A stretch of 64,000 nucleotides of DNA from Glossina fuscipes. Lineage: Eukaryota; Arthropoda; Insecta; Diptera; Glossinidae. The DNA is taken from the NCBI RefSeq assembly GCF_014805625.2, contig NW_023998414.1, forward strand, positions 12,871,030-12,935,029, written 5' to 3'. The position numbers and the translations under genes were made by a program. Below the pieces are notes generated by a model. The model saw nothing but the letters and a program-made list of their open reading frames with translations, did not search any database and had not been told where the DNA came from. Below are positions 1 to 12,957 of this stretch, in pieces (the first letter of the stretch is position 1; each line of letters starts with the position of its first letter).

Positions 1-340
1 ACTTGTGCACGATGCAGAGTCTAATTGAATCTAAGAAAAAGAACTTAAGATAGACTAAGCTTTTATTACATCGATTAATTCCGAATCAATTTTTGAAACG
101 ATTTAAGTCTGTCTGTTCACCCAATGTCTGCGTATGAATATGTTTTTATGTATAACATAAAGGTCAAAAGTTTTGAAACATTTTTTGAAACAAAGTTTTG
201 ACGAATCTCGGACCCAGAACGAAGGCTACTGAAAATGAATTGGATCATTTTCTATACAACGATCTATTTTAGAAAAGCCTTCATATTTTAGCATATGAAA
301 TAAATGCGGAAAATTTGGACCAAATGAGATCATTTTTTTA
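1..340 (+). repeat. Family A dispersed repeat, copy 1 (cut by window)
   Basis: It starts in the middle of the conserved CTTGTGCACGATGCAGA region and shows CGATTTAAGTCTGTCTGTTC and GAACGAAGGCTACTGAAAATG. The typical end (GGGTATTTAATGG, ACTATAATG) appears displaced at about 673-710, suggesting an insertion between. Confidence 0.6.
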
Positions 341-720
341 ACCCTCTTTCATGTATACCGTCATTCTTATGGAAACAGGATGTAGTCATGATAATTAACT
401 GCACTAAATTTGGACTACGTAGACCCATTCTTTTAATTCCAACAAAATAACTCCCAATGAAAAGTAGGACTTTATATGGCAATAAAGTCTACATTTTAGT
501 TCGTTATGACCTGAGAAAAGATGAGGAATAATAAAGTGTTTGAGAGGCAACTTAAATTTACTACGTTTCCCATAAAAAAAAAAAAAAAAACATATTTTTA
601 TATAGGAACAAGGTGTAATTTTTGATAATCGATTACGAAAGTAAGTGAAGAGCTCCATTAGACGGATTGATGTTGGGTATTTAATGGCCAGCCTTGCCTA
701 ACTATAATGTTTGTCACAGT

Positions 721-1318
721 TTGTTTCAGTTAAAAGTTTGATGCTCATGTAATGTGTGTACAATTCAAGCATCAATTCACGGACTAGTCATCTTTCCTAA
801 CCTTACTTCCTTACTCTATGTATCATTTAGTATATTCGAGTATATATCTTACTATTGATATAAAAGTGATATCAAATATTTACAAAAATTTTTCATTTCA
901 TTCTTGCATTGCGGTGATTAAGCCCGACGCCTCTTAAGGCGAACATTATTTTGATAACTTATGAAGTTTAAATTCGTTAGCAAATGCAGTAAATTGACAT
1001 AGAAAGTAATATTCTAATGCTGACAATCATTCCGCTTTATAATGTGTGATGTGTTTTTCAAAGAAACGTTAATCTTTTCAAATATATATGTAATCAATAA
1101 TTCAATCAACAATTTGCGAGTCAGTATAATATTATGCACCTAAATACACAAAGCTCGAGTAAATGTTAATATAACATGCAAACAAAAATTCAAAACTTAA
1201 CTCCCCCCATGAGTCATAATTTGTTATATTATAGATGACTTCTTAATATGAATTCAGTAGCTATTCACTTATTGTATAATAACAATAAATTGTGAGATAG
1301 CTTTAAAGGAGTCAGTCG

Positions 1319-1353
<35 letters not shown>

Positions 1354-4331
1354 TATTAAACGAGTATGTAGAGTTTATGCGGCGCGCATGTAAACCGATT
1401 GATAACGAGAACATTAATTCCAGATGTCATAATTTCGATTATTTCACGAATAGGCGATATTAATTTTATTAATTTAGATCTTTGAAACAGATATGTCACC
1501 GATCATGTTTATTTAAATTTACTCTCTTTAATAAAGCAAATACAAATGCATTCAATTTAAAGCGAACCTTGGATACCCTGCCTATCAAAGTAATACAGAA
1601 ATAGAAGAATTTCAAATGCTTTTGCTTTTCAGCAACTTTTTCGCCGCAAATCTTTAATCTGCTCTTTTACATATATTTCTTAAATTTCAAATTGATATCT
1701 ATTTTCGATCGCAACTTATCCAATTACCATAAAGTGTATTGTACAGCTATTGTAAATAGATTGAGATGTCAGACGTTAGGTTTCTAATTTCTTAATGATC
1801 TTCACATTTTACACTGTCTAAGAACATCAAGTACTTTACGATATCATTGCTGTGTATTATTAAGAATTGCATGTACACAGGCAAAACTGATATACCATCG
1901 CCCTTCATTGAATAAATAAATAAATAAAAAAATAAAATAAAATAAATAAAGCATTAAAAATGTAAAACAAAAGCATTTTTATTAACCTTTAATTGTGCAA
2001 ATATATGTGTATTTGTGTATATGGAGGGAATTATTTTCCTCTCATTGCCGTATCAAGGAGTAAAAAACGCATTTACTTTATGAATTGTTTTAATAAAAAT
2101 TTTTTCGAATATTTAGTTTTTATTAATTATAAACGATTAGCTGAATAAGCAAAGAGTGGAAATTAAATACATTTATTTTCGCATACGATCGATATTCATT
2201 TTGTACACATTACAAATGAAATGTTTGTAATGGTGCTGCATTTTCGAAGAGCACGTATAAAAAGCCCCGAAAAAAAAAATTTACATTTCGTCTGTGAGAA
2301 ATCTTAAAAGCCAATTATATCAATCAATAGTCTTATTGCGCGATGTCACGCCTCTCATGCAGATAACATCCACGCGTGTCATATCATCCACTATCTACAT
2401 TACATACTTGGTTGTCTCTATTCAATTTATATAGCAAACAATTATCACGATCATTTCAATTTTCTGTATAAAAATGACTTCAATCATTTTACTGGGATCT
2501 TCACAATTAAGAACAGGTTCCTTAAGCTTCGTTTTTTTTTTTGTTTTTTAATATTTTAACTGGAAAATAAATTCCATTGCAATTGTTTTATTCATCTAAA
2601 TAAAGTGTCAATTTTTGATTAATTTCGTATTTCGTGCACCAGCTTCAGATATCAAGTTTTGGGGGCCAGTTAGAATACTAACTTTACTGCTTTTAAGCGA
2701 ACCTGTGGACACACCAAACGCTTATCAATTAAATATAATGCATGTTTGCGTTAATATATTTCGTTTTGCAATTTATTTCCCTCTCTTCCTCTACATCAAA
2801 GTACAAGCGTTCTGTACGCCTTGCTTGTTCTCGTAATGACACAAATACATTTAATGCTTGCCTTAATTTCCATTCTTTCGTACATTATTAGGTTCCATCA
2901 ACCTATTCTTTAGAATTGAAATGAATTTTTACGAAAGTATAAGTAACAAGTTTTTACATTCAACATCCGCTAATTCATTCAACGATCGTGAACGAATTTG
3001 AAGTTTATAAAACAACATTTACAAAAAATGTCACAACAGTGCTACAAATTGTAGGTGAATTTCTTCGAAAGTTTATGGAAAATTTAGAATAGAATCGTTT
3101 AGAAATCCAAAGTCAAATGATTCTGAGTTCAACAACTTTTACGTACACCGAGAAAAACAATTATCCTATCAGAGAATGGGATATATATATATATATATAT
3201 ATATTCATTTTTTCATAGGAGCAGAAAGGAAACTGCAAAATTTGTATGCATTTAAGCAGATGCTGATCGCAAAAATAATGATATCGGCTTCAAATTTGAA
3301 CACGCTTACAGTGGAACATTAAGTGGGAGCATTGCTGCGTTTTGGATTTTTACTGATTACTTATAAACTGGAAAAGACATACGATAAAAATTATATACAT
3401 TATATGTTACATAGCATACAAAAGGGGCAGAGATCAACCATGCCCTTACTCAACATTATAGAGTACAGTAATTTAGTTTCTTCGCTCTTTTTGTGTTTTC
3501 CTTTTATTTCTTTCTGTCTTTCTCAACATTAAGATGATGGGGTAAAAGATTCGTTCATAACCGAATGTTATTCCCTTACTTGACCTTATTTAACATATCT
3601 TTTATTCAACATAAATTTTACTTAAGTGCATGTAAGCAGCTGTTGCCATTCTTAGCTAGCAATTTGTCCCGCAATTTTTTCGAAACCGACTTTAGGGTAT
3701 GAAGACGGTTTACAGAAGGCGGGTTATACACAAAGTCGATCCAAACAACTTGAAGAAAGATTTCAAAATTGTTTCCCGAATCGACACGTTTCCATGATCT
3801 GACGATGGTGCAGTGGATGGCAAAGGCAATGGCAATTCTTGCCGATTTTTACTTTTGCGAATCGCTGATAGAAATTCGATAAATTAAATTTTTCATTGAT
3901 AATTCATGCTAAGTTTCTTTGTGTGTATGCAGCCTTACGTAAATAGTTCGTTATTCTTTTTGTGATCGATATTTCATTCCTTAGTAATGTCATGGTTTGC
4001 TTTTGTATCAGTCTTCTTCAACTTTTCGCATATTTCAGCGATCGCTTAACCAGACCAAGGCGCAACTTTGATTTTAATATTTTTAGAACAAAAGTGCGGC
4101 TACAGTTACGCATCTCCACCACAAATAACACATCATGCGTACGCAGAGTTATTGTCGCTTTCGTGATAAAATATAAAAAAAAGAAAAAAACACAAATGCG
4201 AAACAACGATATCAGGTCAATAATGATGACGACTATTACAAATATTAATAAATGTATTAAACATTCATTTCAAATGTTATAAATTTCAATATTAAGTAAA
4301 TGTTTCTTTCTTCTTTTATTTCATTTTACAG
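721..4331. other. Intergenic, upstream of Mco1
   Basis: AT-rich sequence with a poly-T/AAATA-rich zone at 1910-1950 and TA tracts. Short open frames at 2615-2836, 3323-3532 and 3962-4282 look random (AT-rich codons, no motif). A 5' exon of Mco1 is expected somewhere here but cannot be placed. Confidence 0.5.
1322..1350 (+). repeat. (TA)n microsatellite
   Basis: Pure TA run of about 14 units. Similar TA tracts are at 3180-3204, 4863-4880, 5758-5778, 6388-6411 and 23095-23130. Confidence 0.9.
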
Positions 4332-4397
4332 TTTATATTAAAAAAGAAAAAAAAAACTATTTATGTGAATTTCAATAGCGTTCGACGTCACAACTGT
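4332..4397 (+). promoter_or_regulatory. 5' leader of Mco1 exon with ATGTGA start-stop uORF
   Basis: A pyrimidine-rich acceptor (TTTTACAG, ending 4331) opens the exon, so a noncoding 5' exon should lie upstream. Within the leader the only out-of-frame ATG is at 4363-4365 and is followed directly by TGA, making a minimal start-stop upstream ORF 30 bases before the first in-frame ATG at 4398. The start of the leader is inferred from the splice site only. Confidence 0.4.
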
Positions 4398-4862
4398 ATG
4401 AACATGTTGCAGCAATTAAACGGAAACAAAATTCAAAATTATCTTTCAGTTGCTGTTAACCGCTCAATAAATATCATCTTTACAATGCTTTGCTATGCAA
4501 TTATAAACTATAGTCGCAGAGTAACTGGTTTAATATATGCTCAACTAGTATTTGTGGTAATTTTATTGGTTCCGCAGCAGCCACCGTATGTTGGTGGGCT
4601 ATCGGTTAATGTGCGTAATCAAACAGGTAAGTGGTTGAAAGAAGCATCAATATGAACGCTTCTATAAATATTGTTGCCTTATTCACTCATCAATAATATG
4701 AACTTATAAAATACATTTTCTCAAGTTTTTCATTTTTATTTTTTCTTCTTTTTTTTTTGTGCTTTTTTTTTCTATTTTTTTATTACATATTTAAATTTTT
4801 ATTTTACATTCAATCACGTTTTCCCAAGAATAATTATGCATATCTATATTATATACATGTGC

Positions 4863-4893
<31 letters not shown>

Positions 4894-7800
4894 CGTTTTT
4901 TTTTTTCTTTTTTTAACCTAATTGTAATTGACCTTGACTTTTGTATCCAATTCAATGTACTTTAATTACAACATACAATGTATATATATATATATATACA
5001 TATATATGTGGATATATATATATATGTTTATATATATATACATTTATATATATAATATGTACATATGTAGTTATGTTACTTTCGGTTCTCTCACATTAAC
5101 TTGTGTGAATCTTTATTGTTTTATTAATGGGACAGCAACAACACCAACAAAAGCATCAAATTAAACAATTAAAATGCATCTCAAACAGGTGCAAGTAATA
5201 TTCACGTGCTGAACTTAATAATAAAAAAAATAAATAAATAAATAAATAAAAAAAATGCATTAACACGAACATACATATGTAGTATGTGTATAATAGGTCA
5301 ATTGACAAGTCCGTGGAACTGCAGTTATGCAGTAAAATAAAATAAAAATAAAAAATTATATTACAACCATGACATTATATCACCCTTTATAGAAATATAA
5401 CCTAACGTAAAATCCCATCTCAATCCATCAAAAATACCAGCTTAAGGAAAAACACAAACATGATCGCGATTATATTTTTTTTTTATTTTTGATGCATTCG
5501 CAAGCTCAAAAAATCATATACAGTTTAAAATAAAATTAATCTTTTTTTTTTTTTTTTTTATTATTAAATTCTTTGCAATAGAAATTTCTGATAAGGAAAA
5601 TAATAAAACAAATTTTAAACGTCCTTATGCTACAAGATAATCTCGGAATTTTTTGTAAAAATCTTCTGCGAGAGAAAACATTAAGTGAACAGCAACTAAG
5701 GCAATAAAAGCACAAAAAGTCGTTATGGGACAAAAGTATTCCTCGATAAATATACATATGTATATATATATATATATAAAAAATTTCTACAAAAGTGGTG
5801 TTTTTTTGTGATTTTTCTTTTTATCAGAGGATAATTGCATGAAGCGAGCACAGGTAAATAGTTTGCAGATCTATGAAAAAAAAAAAATCACTTTATAGAT
5901 GGAATAAACAAAATTGAAGAATATATTTTATATAGAAAATTATTAATAATCCACGAATTTCTCAATTAGCCTTATTACTATTAATTTCGCGCATAAAAAT
6001 ACAAATTTTCGTCCCACGTTCTTCTTCGGTAGACGTAGTAGAAATGCGCGCCGTAAATCATGAGGAGAATGTGTATATAAAAAATAAATTTAATTTTTCA
6101 AAATTATCAAATTCCATCATCTTATCCAGACAAAGGTTGAGAACAAATTGCATTCACATTGTCAAAATTTCATCTATGAATACTATATTAGTATATATGT
6201 AAATAAAATAAATTTCAATTTTTTATCTCCATTTGTATGACTTTGAAAATGCAAACAATTGACAGACATACAGACGGACATGATTTTATTGGTTCGGAAA
6301 TTTGTGCTTTAATACGTTTTTTTAAATAATGCAATGACAAACTTCTACCTTTTATCTTTGAGAAAAACAATGACATAATTAGCGTATATGTATATATATA
6401 TATATATATATGTGTGTGTATATATTCCATACCAAGTTAATGGGTATAAAAATTATGGTATTAAGAGTAAATGTTTTACAAATATTGACGGTAGTAATTT
6501 ATTGAGCGTAAAAATGTATTAAAAAATTTAAACATTTAAAATTTAATTCTCGTCTAATTTGAAATTAAAAATGTAAATTAAGCTGCATAATATACTACTT
6601 TATCAGCTTATTTTCTATAATAAATTTTTTTTTTTTTTTTTTTTTTACTTAAAAAATCCCTACATGCATGTACGTATATACACATGCTTATGGGAGTAGA
6701 CAACGGCACGATTAATATGATTATTAATAAAAATTTAACATAAATTTTTTTTTTAATATTATTGTAACTAATTAAAATTAAAATATTGAATTTTTGTAGC
6801 GTGAGGCAATATGTTCACTTTCGACTTTGAGACTTTTAAAATTTTTGTTTGAAATTTACATAAAAGCTGTTGCAATAAATTTAAACATTTGCTTTATCTA
6901 TTTCTCCATTTGTTTGATTTTTACACAAATTTAAAAAAATAAATTTCCGCAAAGGAAACTGTGAGCCCTCGACATCTTAAAAAGGCATGTTTAAGCATAT
7001 TAAAACTATGTGAAAGCTATCTTAATTTACTATTGCGATAGTCGGGCACAACCAACCATTAATTACCGTCCATTGGCGTCCAATTATACGTATATCGACA
7101 TTTCAAAAAAAAAGCCGCCATAAGGGAAGTGGTTGAAAAAATAATTTAATCGGAACAATTTTTAATAGAGTTCACCCTTGGGCAAAAACGCGTCAGCATA
7201 CCCAATTTCATTTAAATATCTCGAAATATATAGCCTGCAGGTTAAACGCAAGAAAAATAGACCAACTGACGAGCTAGTGCACAGGTGGACAGACAAGCTT
7301 AGATCGATTCAGAAAGTGATTCCAAATGGATAGGTATGATAAAAGCTGAGTTCATCACAAGTCCTTCTAGATGTTTCATAGATCCGCACAAACTCAATAC
7401 ACCCTCGTAACACGGGTGGTTTAGACTACAGGAAAGAATCCAATAGAAGGCGGTCAAATTTGATTTTTTTTATATTTGTAATATAAACTAAAAGGGTAGA
7501 AGTTATCAAGATGCACTTTCCTTTACTTTATGTACGAGTCTATGTCACTTTCACCGAATGCAAACGGCATCCTCTGGACTTTTGTAAAAAATTCAATCTT
7601 GGAACACAAATTTTTATCACCTATCAGAACAAGTCTATATTTGTATCACCAATAAGACGAATAATCTTGGTGGATAAGCTCATTAAGAATGCGTAGTTTT
7701 TCATAGCAAGCCAATGCTCTAACATAAGCCCAATGATCTTTCCGGCATTTTTCAAGATTACACGATCATTGAGCTTTTCTTCCAACTTATTGATTTTGTC

Positions 7801-10800
7801 ATGAAACATATAGCATGTCGCACCATTTTCTTAAAATCACACATTGTTCAAACCGAAATCGTCTACTTCGTGCCACAAAATATCCATTAACGAACGTTCT
7901 CCATCGAGGGTGATTCCAATGCCATCATCATGTTCGCCAACCAATCCCCAAAAGTGATTTTTATACACGTAAAACAAAAAAAAAAGGGGTAAAAATCCTT
8001 ATTTAATCAATTCCCCCTGCACGAAACGTAACCGAAGATTCATAGCTTTCGTAATAAGTTTCAACAATGTCTGCATGCTGTATAACTATGCGTGGGTTGT
8101 ATTCTACATATAATTGCAAGACATCCAGACAATATATTGAAATAAGAAAAAATGTTGATTAAAATCTCAATTAGAAAATGTATTTTATTTACGTTTAATT
8201 TCGGAATCGCGAAATAGATGCTCATATATAAAGTCAAAAAAAAAATGGCTTAGTCCAACTTTAAAAGCAATTAGAAAATGCCTTAAGATATGGCAACAAA
8301 TCGAAACAACTTTTATTTCTTTTCAAAAAAAATTAATTTTGTTTTTATTTGCTACGATTATTGAAGGGAGTAGCAACAATAAAAAAAAAAAATAAATAAA
8401 TAAAAAAAGTTCATAAATATTTATAGCAGTAACTAATATTGTATAATATGTATTATTCACTTTATAGTCTGTAACGATGTGATTTATTAAAATGCCATGA
8501 CATGACCAGAATGTATTTATTACATACATAAAATCAAATCAAATCAATTTAGATGCGAATATTTTTAGAACATTCTGCGCTTTTGCCAATCTTATCAGCT
8601 TGAGTCGAATTTTAAAGACGCATGTCTTGTCATTTCGAAAGGGGAAAATTCAAAAGTAAAAATTTTCATAAATAACTTACGTATATGAATAAATCAAATG
8701 TGAATGAAGAAATATTTCTTAGCAATTTTCTGTCTGTAATTTACTTAGTAACTACAAGCGATTTAGATTAATGACCTATTAGCTCAAAGGATAGACATAT
8801 TTCATTGCGTTGCTTCTAATAATCAGTAGCAAGCATCACGCATAACGTTATTGTACAATACATTGTCCATCAATCTGAGAATTTTTCGTCATCTACTCTC
8901 TCAACGTCGCGAATTTTCTTTTATTGAAGAAAACTAAAACTCTGATCTTTAAAAACGGCCATAATTTTTTCACATAACGATAATAGATAAGAAGTTCATC
9001 ATATTTTGCTCTTAATAACCTCCGTAGCTGTATCCAAAATATGATGTAAATATTTTCCAATATCGTGAGATTATTTAAGAAAAAATAATAAAATTCATAT
9101 ATGATATCATATATTTTCATGAAATGATGAGTGTATGCTATTCAACGTAGGGTGACAACTGCTTACATCCTTGTTCTGCTAATTAAAACATTTTTGTTTT
9201 ATTTATTTATTTTTTTAGATCAAAATCAAACGGATCAATGCATGTTAACAGTTGATAATTCCATTGTTTACAAACATGTAGGTTCTCTATGGATTTTCCC
9301 TGAAGATCCGTGTAGTTTGCATACTTGCGAAATGCATTCTAATGCCACTCAACCAACAGAAACAGTTACCAAAAAACAATGTAATGACATTTACTGTGAT
9401 ATTGTAAGCCATTGTCTCTTAATCTGTTTGACGTAATATTCAAGCCTCTTCCTATATTTTAGGATTCCGAATTGCGTCCAAAAGAAGGCACCTGTTGTGG
9501 TGAATGTGTACGTACAAAATGTTTATTTCAAAATGCAATCTATACTATTGGACAAACGTGGCAAAATCCCGATGATTGCAGTCATCTCGAATGTGTCGCT
9601 TCAGAACAGGGCGAAGCCTCCGTTATTAAATATCCAAGAAAATGCCCACCATTTGCCAAAGATTGCCCGTTAGAGCTAATCTATTCGAACAATTGTTGTC
9701 AATATTGTCGCAAGCAAGCACGACATGATAATATTGATTTAGAAACTGGCGATGATAATGACGACATATGGACCGAAGATTTCTACCGACGACACCCTTG
9801 CGCTAGGGAGTGTAAAGAGAATGAAACCCCAAAATTGTGTCGCTATACATTCGTAGTTGAATGGTACGAAACTTTATCGAAAGCTTGCTATGATTGTCCC
9901 AATAATCAAACGGATTGTTATCGACCTCATTGCATTGCAGCGGATGGGGTGCCAAGATCGATAACGGTAGTGAATCGCATGATGCCTGGACCTACTGTCG
10001 AAGTTTGCCAAAATGATATTGTGCAGGTGGATGTTAAAAATAATTTATTAGGTGAAAGTACAACCATTCATTGGCACGGTATGCATATGAAAGAAACACC
10101 TTATATGGATGGTGTACCACATATCACCCAATGCCCGATATCACCACATTCTACTTTTCGGTATAAATTTAAGGCTGAAAATACCGGTACGCATTTTTGG
10201 CACTCGCATACCGGCATGCAACGTGGAGATGGTGTGTTTGGAGCTTTCATTGTCAACCAGCCGCGTTCAAAAGACGCTCATAGTCACTTATATGATTTCG
10301 ACCTGCCCGAACATAAAATAATTGTACAGGACTGGGTTCACGTGCCAGGTATAAGCATGTTTGCTTCACATCATCATTCACGTGGCGATAATAAACCACC
10401 GAATATCTTAATAAACGGTAAAGGACGCTTCTACAATGCTATTCTAGAACAAAATAAACATGAAGAAGAAGCATTTATGGAAAATATGCAACCGAAAAAT
10501 GAAACAGAAGAAAAATTGATGGATCTACAAGATGATCCTATTCCTGCTAACTTCTCATTAAATAAATTAAATACAGAAGAGATTCTCTTACAACCTTTAG
10601 TTAATAATGTAGTGAAAAATATAAGTACCAATGAAAACGATATCATCCGTTTGGCTGCCAATATTACAAAACATCACGCTAAACGTTCAGCAGAAATCGA
10701 TATAGATTTGAAATTATTACCTCTAGAAGTTTTCAACGTCGAGCATGGCTATCGTTATCGCTTTCGTATTATTAACGCCGAGTTTCTCAATTGTCCCATC

Positions 10801-12046
10801 CAAATATCAATTGATAATCACACTCTAACCGCCATCAATTCGGATGGTTATGATTTTGAGGCGGTAGATGTCGGCTCCATAGTCACATATGCTGGCGAAC
10901 GTTTCGATTTTATTGTTAATGCTAATCAAATCATAGATAATTATTGGATCCGCTTTAAAGGCCTTATGGACTGTGATGAAAGATTCACATCAGCCTTCCA
11001 GGTCGCCATATTACGATATGATGGCGCTCCCCTTGAAGAGCCAACTGCTAAGCTAACTTATCACCATCAACCGGAAGGTATTGAACTAAATGTTTTAAAT
11101 CGTGGATCCGGTCATTTCGATTCCTTGACAATAGCGGAACTGAATGCTTTACCCTACTATAATAATGTACCAGGTATAGATCGTCGGGTTTTAAAGCCGA
11201 CTGCCGACTATAAATTTTTCGTATATTACGATTTCTATCGCAAGGACAATCCGGTGTTTCATCCAAGTAAATACTACGGGGTAAACGCAACTCTACATGA
11301 ATCGAATCGTTTGTTCACACCGCAATTAAATCACATTTCATGGAAATTCCCAGCATCCGCTTTGCTTTCGTCGAGAGATAGTATAGACGAGAAGCATTTT
11401 TGTAATGAAACTAGTTTACAAAGTGAAGGGATTGATTGCCGCCATCAATTTTGCCAATGCCAGCACGTTTTACAAGTACCCTTAGGCTCCATCGTAGAGT
11501 TAATTATAGTTGATGAGGGTTTCACTTACGATGCAAATCATCCCTTCCACTTGCATGGTAATGCCTTCAGAGTAATCGGACTGGAACGTTTGGGCAAAAA
11601 TGTTACCATTGAACACGTAAGTTCCATAAGCAGAGGAAGGCAAACATAATGGAAACTAATAGTTTTACTTAATTTAATTTTAGGTTAAAAAACTCGAGGG
11701 TCTTGGCTTATTAAAGCGTAATATGATGGAACCCCCCATTAAAGACACAGTGACCGTGCCCGACGGTGGCTATACCATATTACGTTTTGCAGCTTATAAT
11801 CCTGGCTTTTGGCTATTTCACTGTCATATAGAATTTCATGCCGAAATCGGTATGGCGTTGGTTTTGAAAGTCGGCAACAACGATGACATGCCACTTGCAC
11901 CCAAAACATTTCCCACTTGCCATGACTTTGTACGAGAAGATGGCTTCGAATCCAATAACAGTACGAGTAAACTCTTCGACAATTGTTGGTTTTCACATTT
12001 ACTTTACATTATATTTGTATTCTTTCTTTCGCGCGTATCTCTCTAA
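4398..12046 (+). CDS. Mco1: Multicopper oxidase, MCO1 type (secreted or GPI-anchored, probable ferroxidase)
   Basis: Four coding exons with matching phases: 4398-4626, 9219-9403, 9463-11616, 11684-12046; the first exon begins after an acceptor at 4330-4331. Residues would be 976 from ATG 4398 or 947 from ATG 4485; 4485 starts just before the hydrophobic signal segment LIYAQLVFVVILLVP and has A at -3, so either is possible. After the signal come two cysteine-rich von Willebrand C-like domains (CCGEC and CCQYC endings), then three cupredoxin domains. All copper motifs are intact: HWHG (about 10068), HSHTG (10201), HPFHLHG (about 11539) and HCHIEFHxxxGM (11819-11850), with Met as the likely type 1 axial residue. 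The C-terminus ends in a hydrophobic stretch (LLYIIFVFFL) after a polar linker, suggesting a GPI signal or membrane anchor. Known family role: Drosophila MCO1 acts in iron homeostasis as a ferroxidase; the sequence resembles that branch more than laccase 2. An acidic insert of about 90 residues lies inside cupredoxin 2. The symbol rests on memory of the fly protein. Confidence 0.88.
4976..5065 (+). repeat. Compound TA/TATG microsatellite
   Basis: Interrupted TA repeats with TATG and CATA units in the first Mco1 intron; it creates a meaningless Tyr/Ile-rich open frame. Confidence 0.85.
7125..7425 (-). repeat. Family A dispersed repeat, copy 2 (Mco1 intron 1)
   Basis: Minus orientation: TTCACCCTTGGGCAAAAACG, GGACAGACAAGCTTAGATCG and the terminal ACACCCTCGTAACACGGG half-hairpin in the same order as other minus copies. 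Confidence 0.7.
7620..7965 (-). mobile_element. Tc1/mariner-superfamily transposase relic inside Mco1 intron 1
   Basis: On the minus strand from about 7965: EHDDGIGITLDGERSLMDIL, then DDFGLNNV, ENGATCYMF and NKLEEKLNDRVI. These line up with the VNGERYR..WFQQDGATCHTA..DRVISR block around the second catalytic Asp of insect DDE transposases. The catalytic Asp position reads Asn (ENGATC instead of QDGATC), and stops sit just before it. Downstream sequence to about 7620 stays open (61 codons) but I cannot align it. It is a dead fragment. Confidence 0.55.
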
Positions 12047-12429
12047 TCCATTCTAATTAATTTATAGACTTTAATCATATCTGAGCTGTGATCATGTATA
12101 TAAAATTTATGTATACCTTTTATTAGATGTTATTTATTTCATTTTTTCATATTTTTTTCACTTTACAACATATGATTATAAGATAAAATATAAATGTGAT
12201 AAATTTGAAAATAGCGTTAAAGGGAATTTAAGTTTTTCTTCTTTTTTTAGGCGGTACGATTTGTTTTTCAAAATGCCATGAATTTATATCTTGAAAAATA
12301 TCGCACTTATATATGTGAATATGTGCATGTGTGTGGGTGTGTGTGTGTGTGTTTTTCTTTTTTGTTTTGCTCTGTGAGCTGGAGGTAGAAAATCTTCGAA
12401 AGATACTGCTGGGTCTTAGTAGCAGCATG

Positions 12430-12957
12430 CACGATTCGCCATCCCTGGCGCAAACGTACTAAAAGCTACCCCCCACACACACACTTCGTCTACCACTCTC
12501 CCCCGCGGGACCACCGTTAGGTATTACTTCGCGGGGGCTGGTTGTCGCTAGCACGCTCCTGATGGTGGGACCTCAGTGGAATGCACTATCGGCTTCCACT
12601 CCCTCTGCTCTCCACCCGTTGCCTCTCCAATCGCCGCAACTCCACGAGAGTATTGCTGGCGAATGCGTCTACGGCGTTCCAGGCTGCTGCACTGCCCACC
12701 ATTGCGCTTGTTATCTCGTTAGGTGGCACTTGAGGCCGCCCATTCTCGAACTTGCTGCAGTAGAACATTACGTGTTCTGCGTCCTCCTCCATATCGTCGC
12801 ATACCGGGCAGTTAGGCGAACTGTCGTGCCCGAATCTGTGTAGATATTCCCGGAAACAGCCATGGCCAGTCAGAAGCTGGGTTAAGTAATAGTTTACTTC
12901 TCCATGCCGTCTGTCGACCCAGCGTCTTATGTTAGGGATAAGAACGAACGTCCACGT
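12430..12957 (-). mobile_element. 5'-truncated R1/LOA-like non-LTR retrotransposon (C-terminal RT end)
   Basis: The minus strand from about 12957 to a stop at 12586 reads open: IPNIRRWVDRRHGEVNYYLT, LLTGHGCFREYLHRFGHDSS, CPVCDD and EDAEHVMFYCSKF. This is the C-terminal zinc-knuckle region after the reverse transcriptase of R1-clade elements. The coding part begins abruptly next to a TG-rich microsatellite at 12956-12999, as expected for 5' truncation; the 3' UTR extends to about 12430. The block is visibly more GC-rich than its surroundings, and the open frame suggests a fairly recent insertion. It lies between Mco1 and Tre1. Confidence 0.8.

Larger units (their letters stand above)
4627..9218 (+). 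other. Mco1 intron 1 (4.6 kb)
   Basis: Donor CAG|GTAAGT at 4627 and acceptor TTTTTTAG at 9217-9218, phase 1, joining Thr to Asp. It contains TA microsatellites, several poly-T tracts (4740-4790, 5540-5560, 6628-6648), family A copy 2 and the transposase relic at 7620-7965. No other coding exon seen. Confidence 0.7.

Noticed and set aside
3962..4282. 106-codon plus-strand frame
   Set aside because: Rich in Lys/Asn/Ile from AT-rich DNA, overlapped by a frame on the other strand, no splice context or motif.
9131..9218. ATG at 9131 as the Mco1 start
   Set aside because: The frame 9131-9218 is intron ending in a good polypyrimidine tract and AG; the exon at 4398-4626 joins in matching phase and supplies the signal peptide.
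12562..12843. 93-codon plus-strand frame
   Set aside because: Antisense of the R1-like element, whose own minus-strand frame carries the recognisable motifs.
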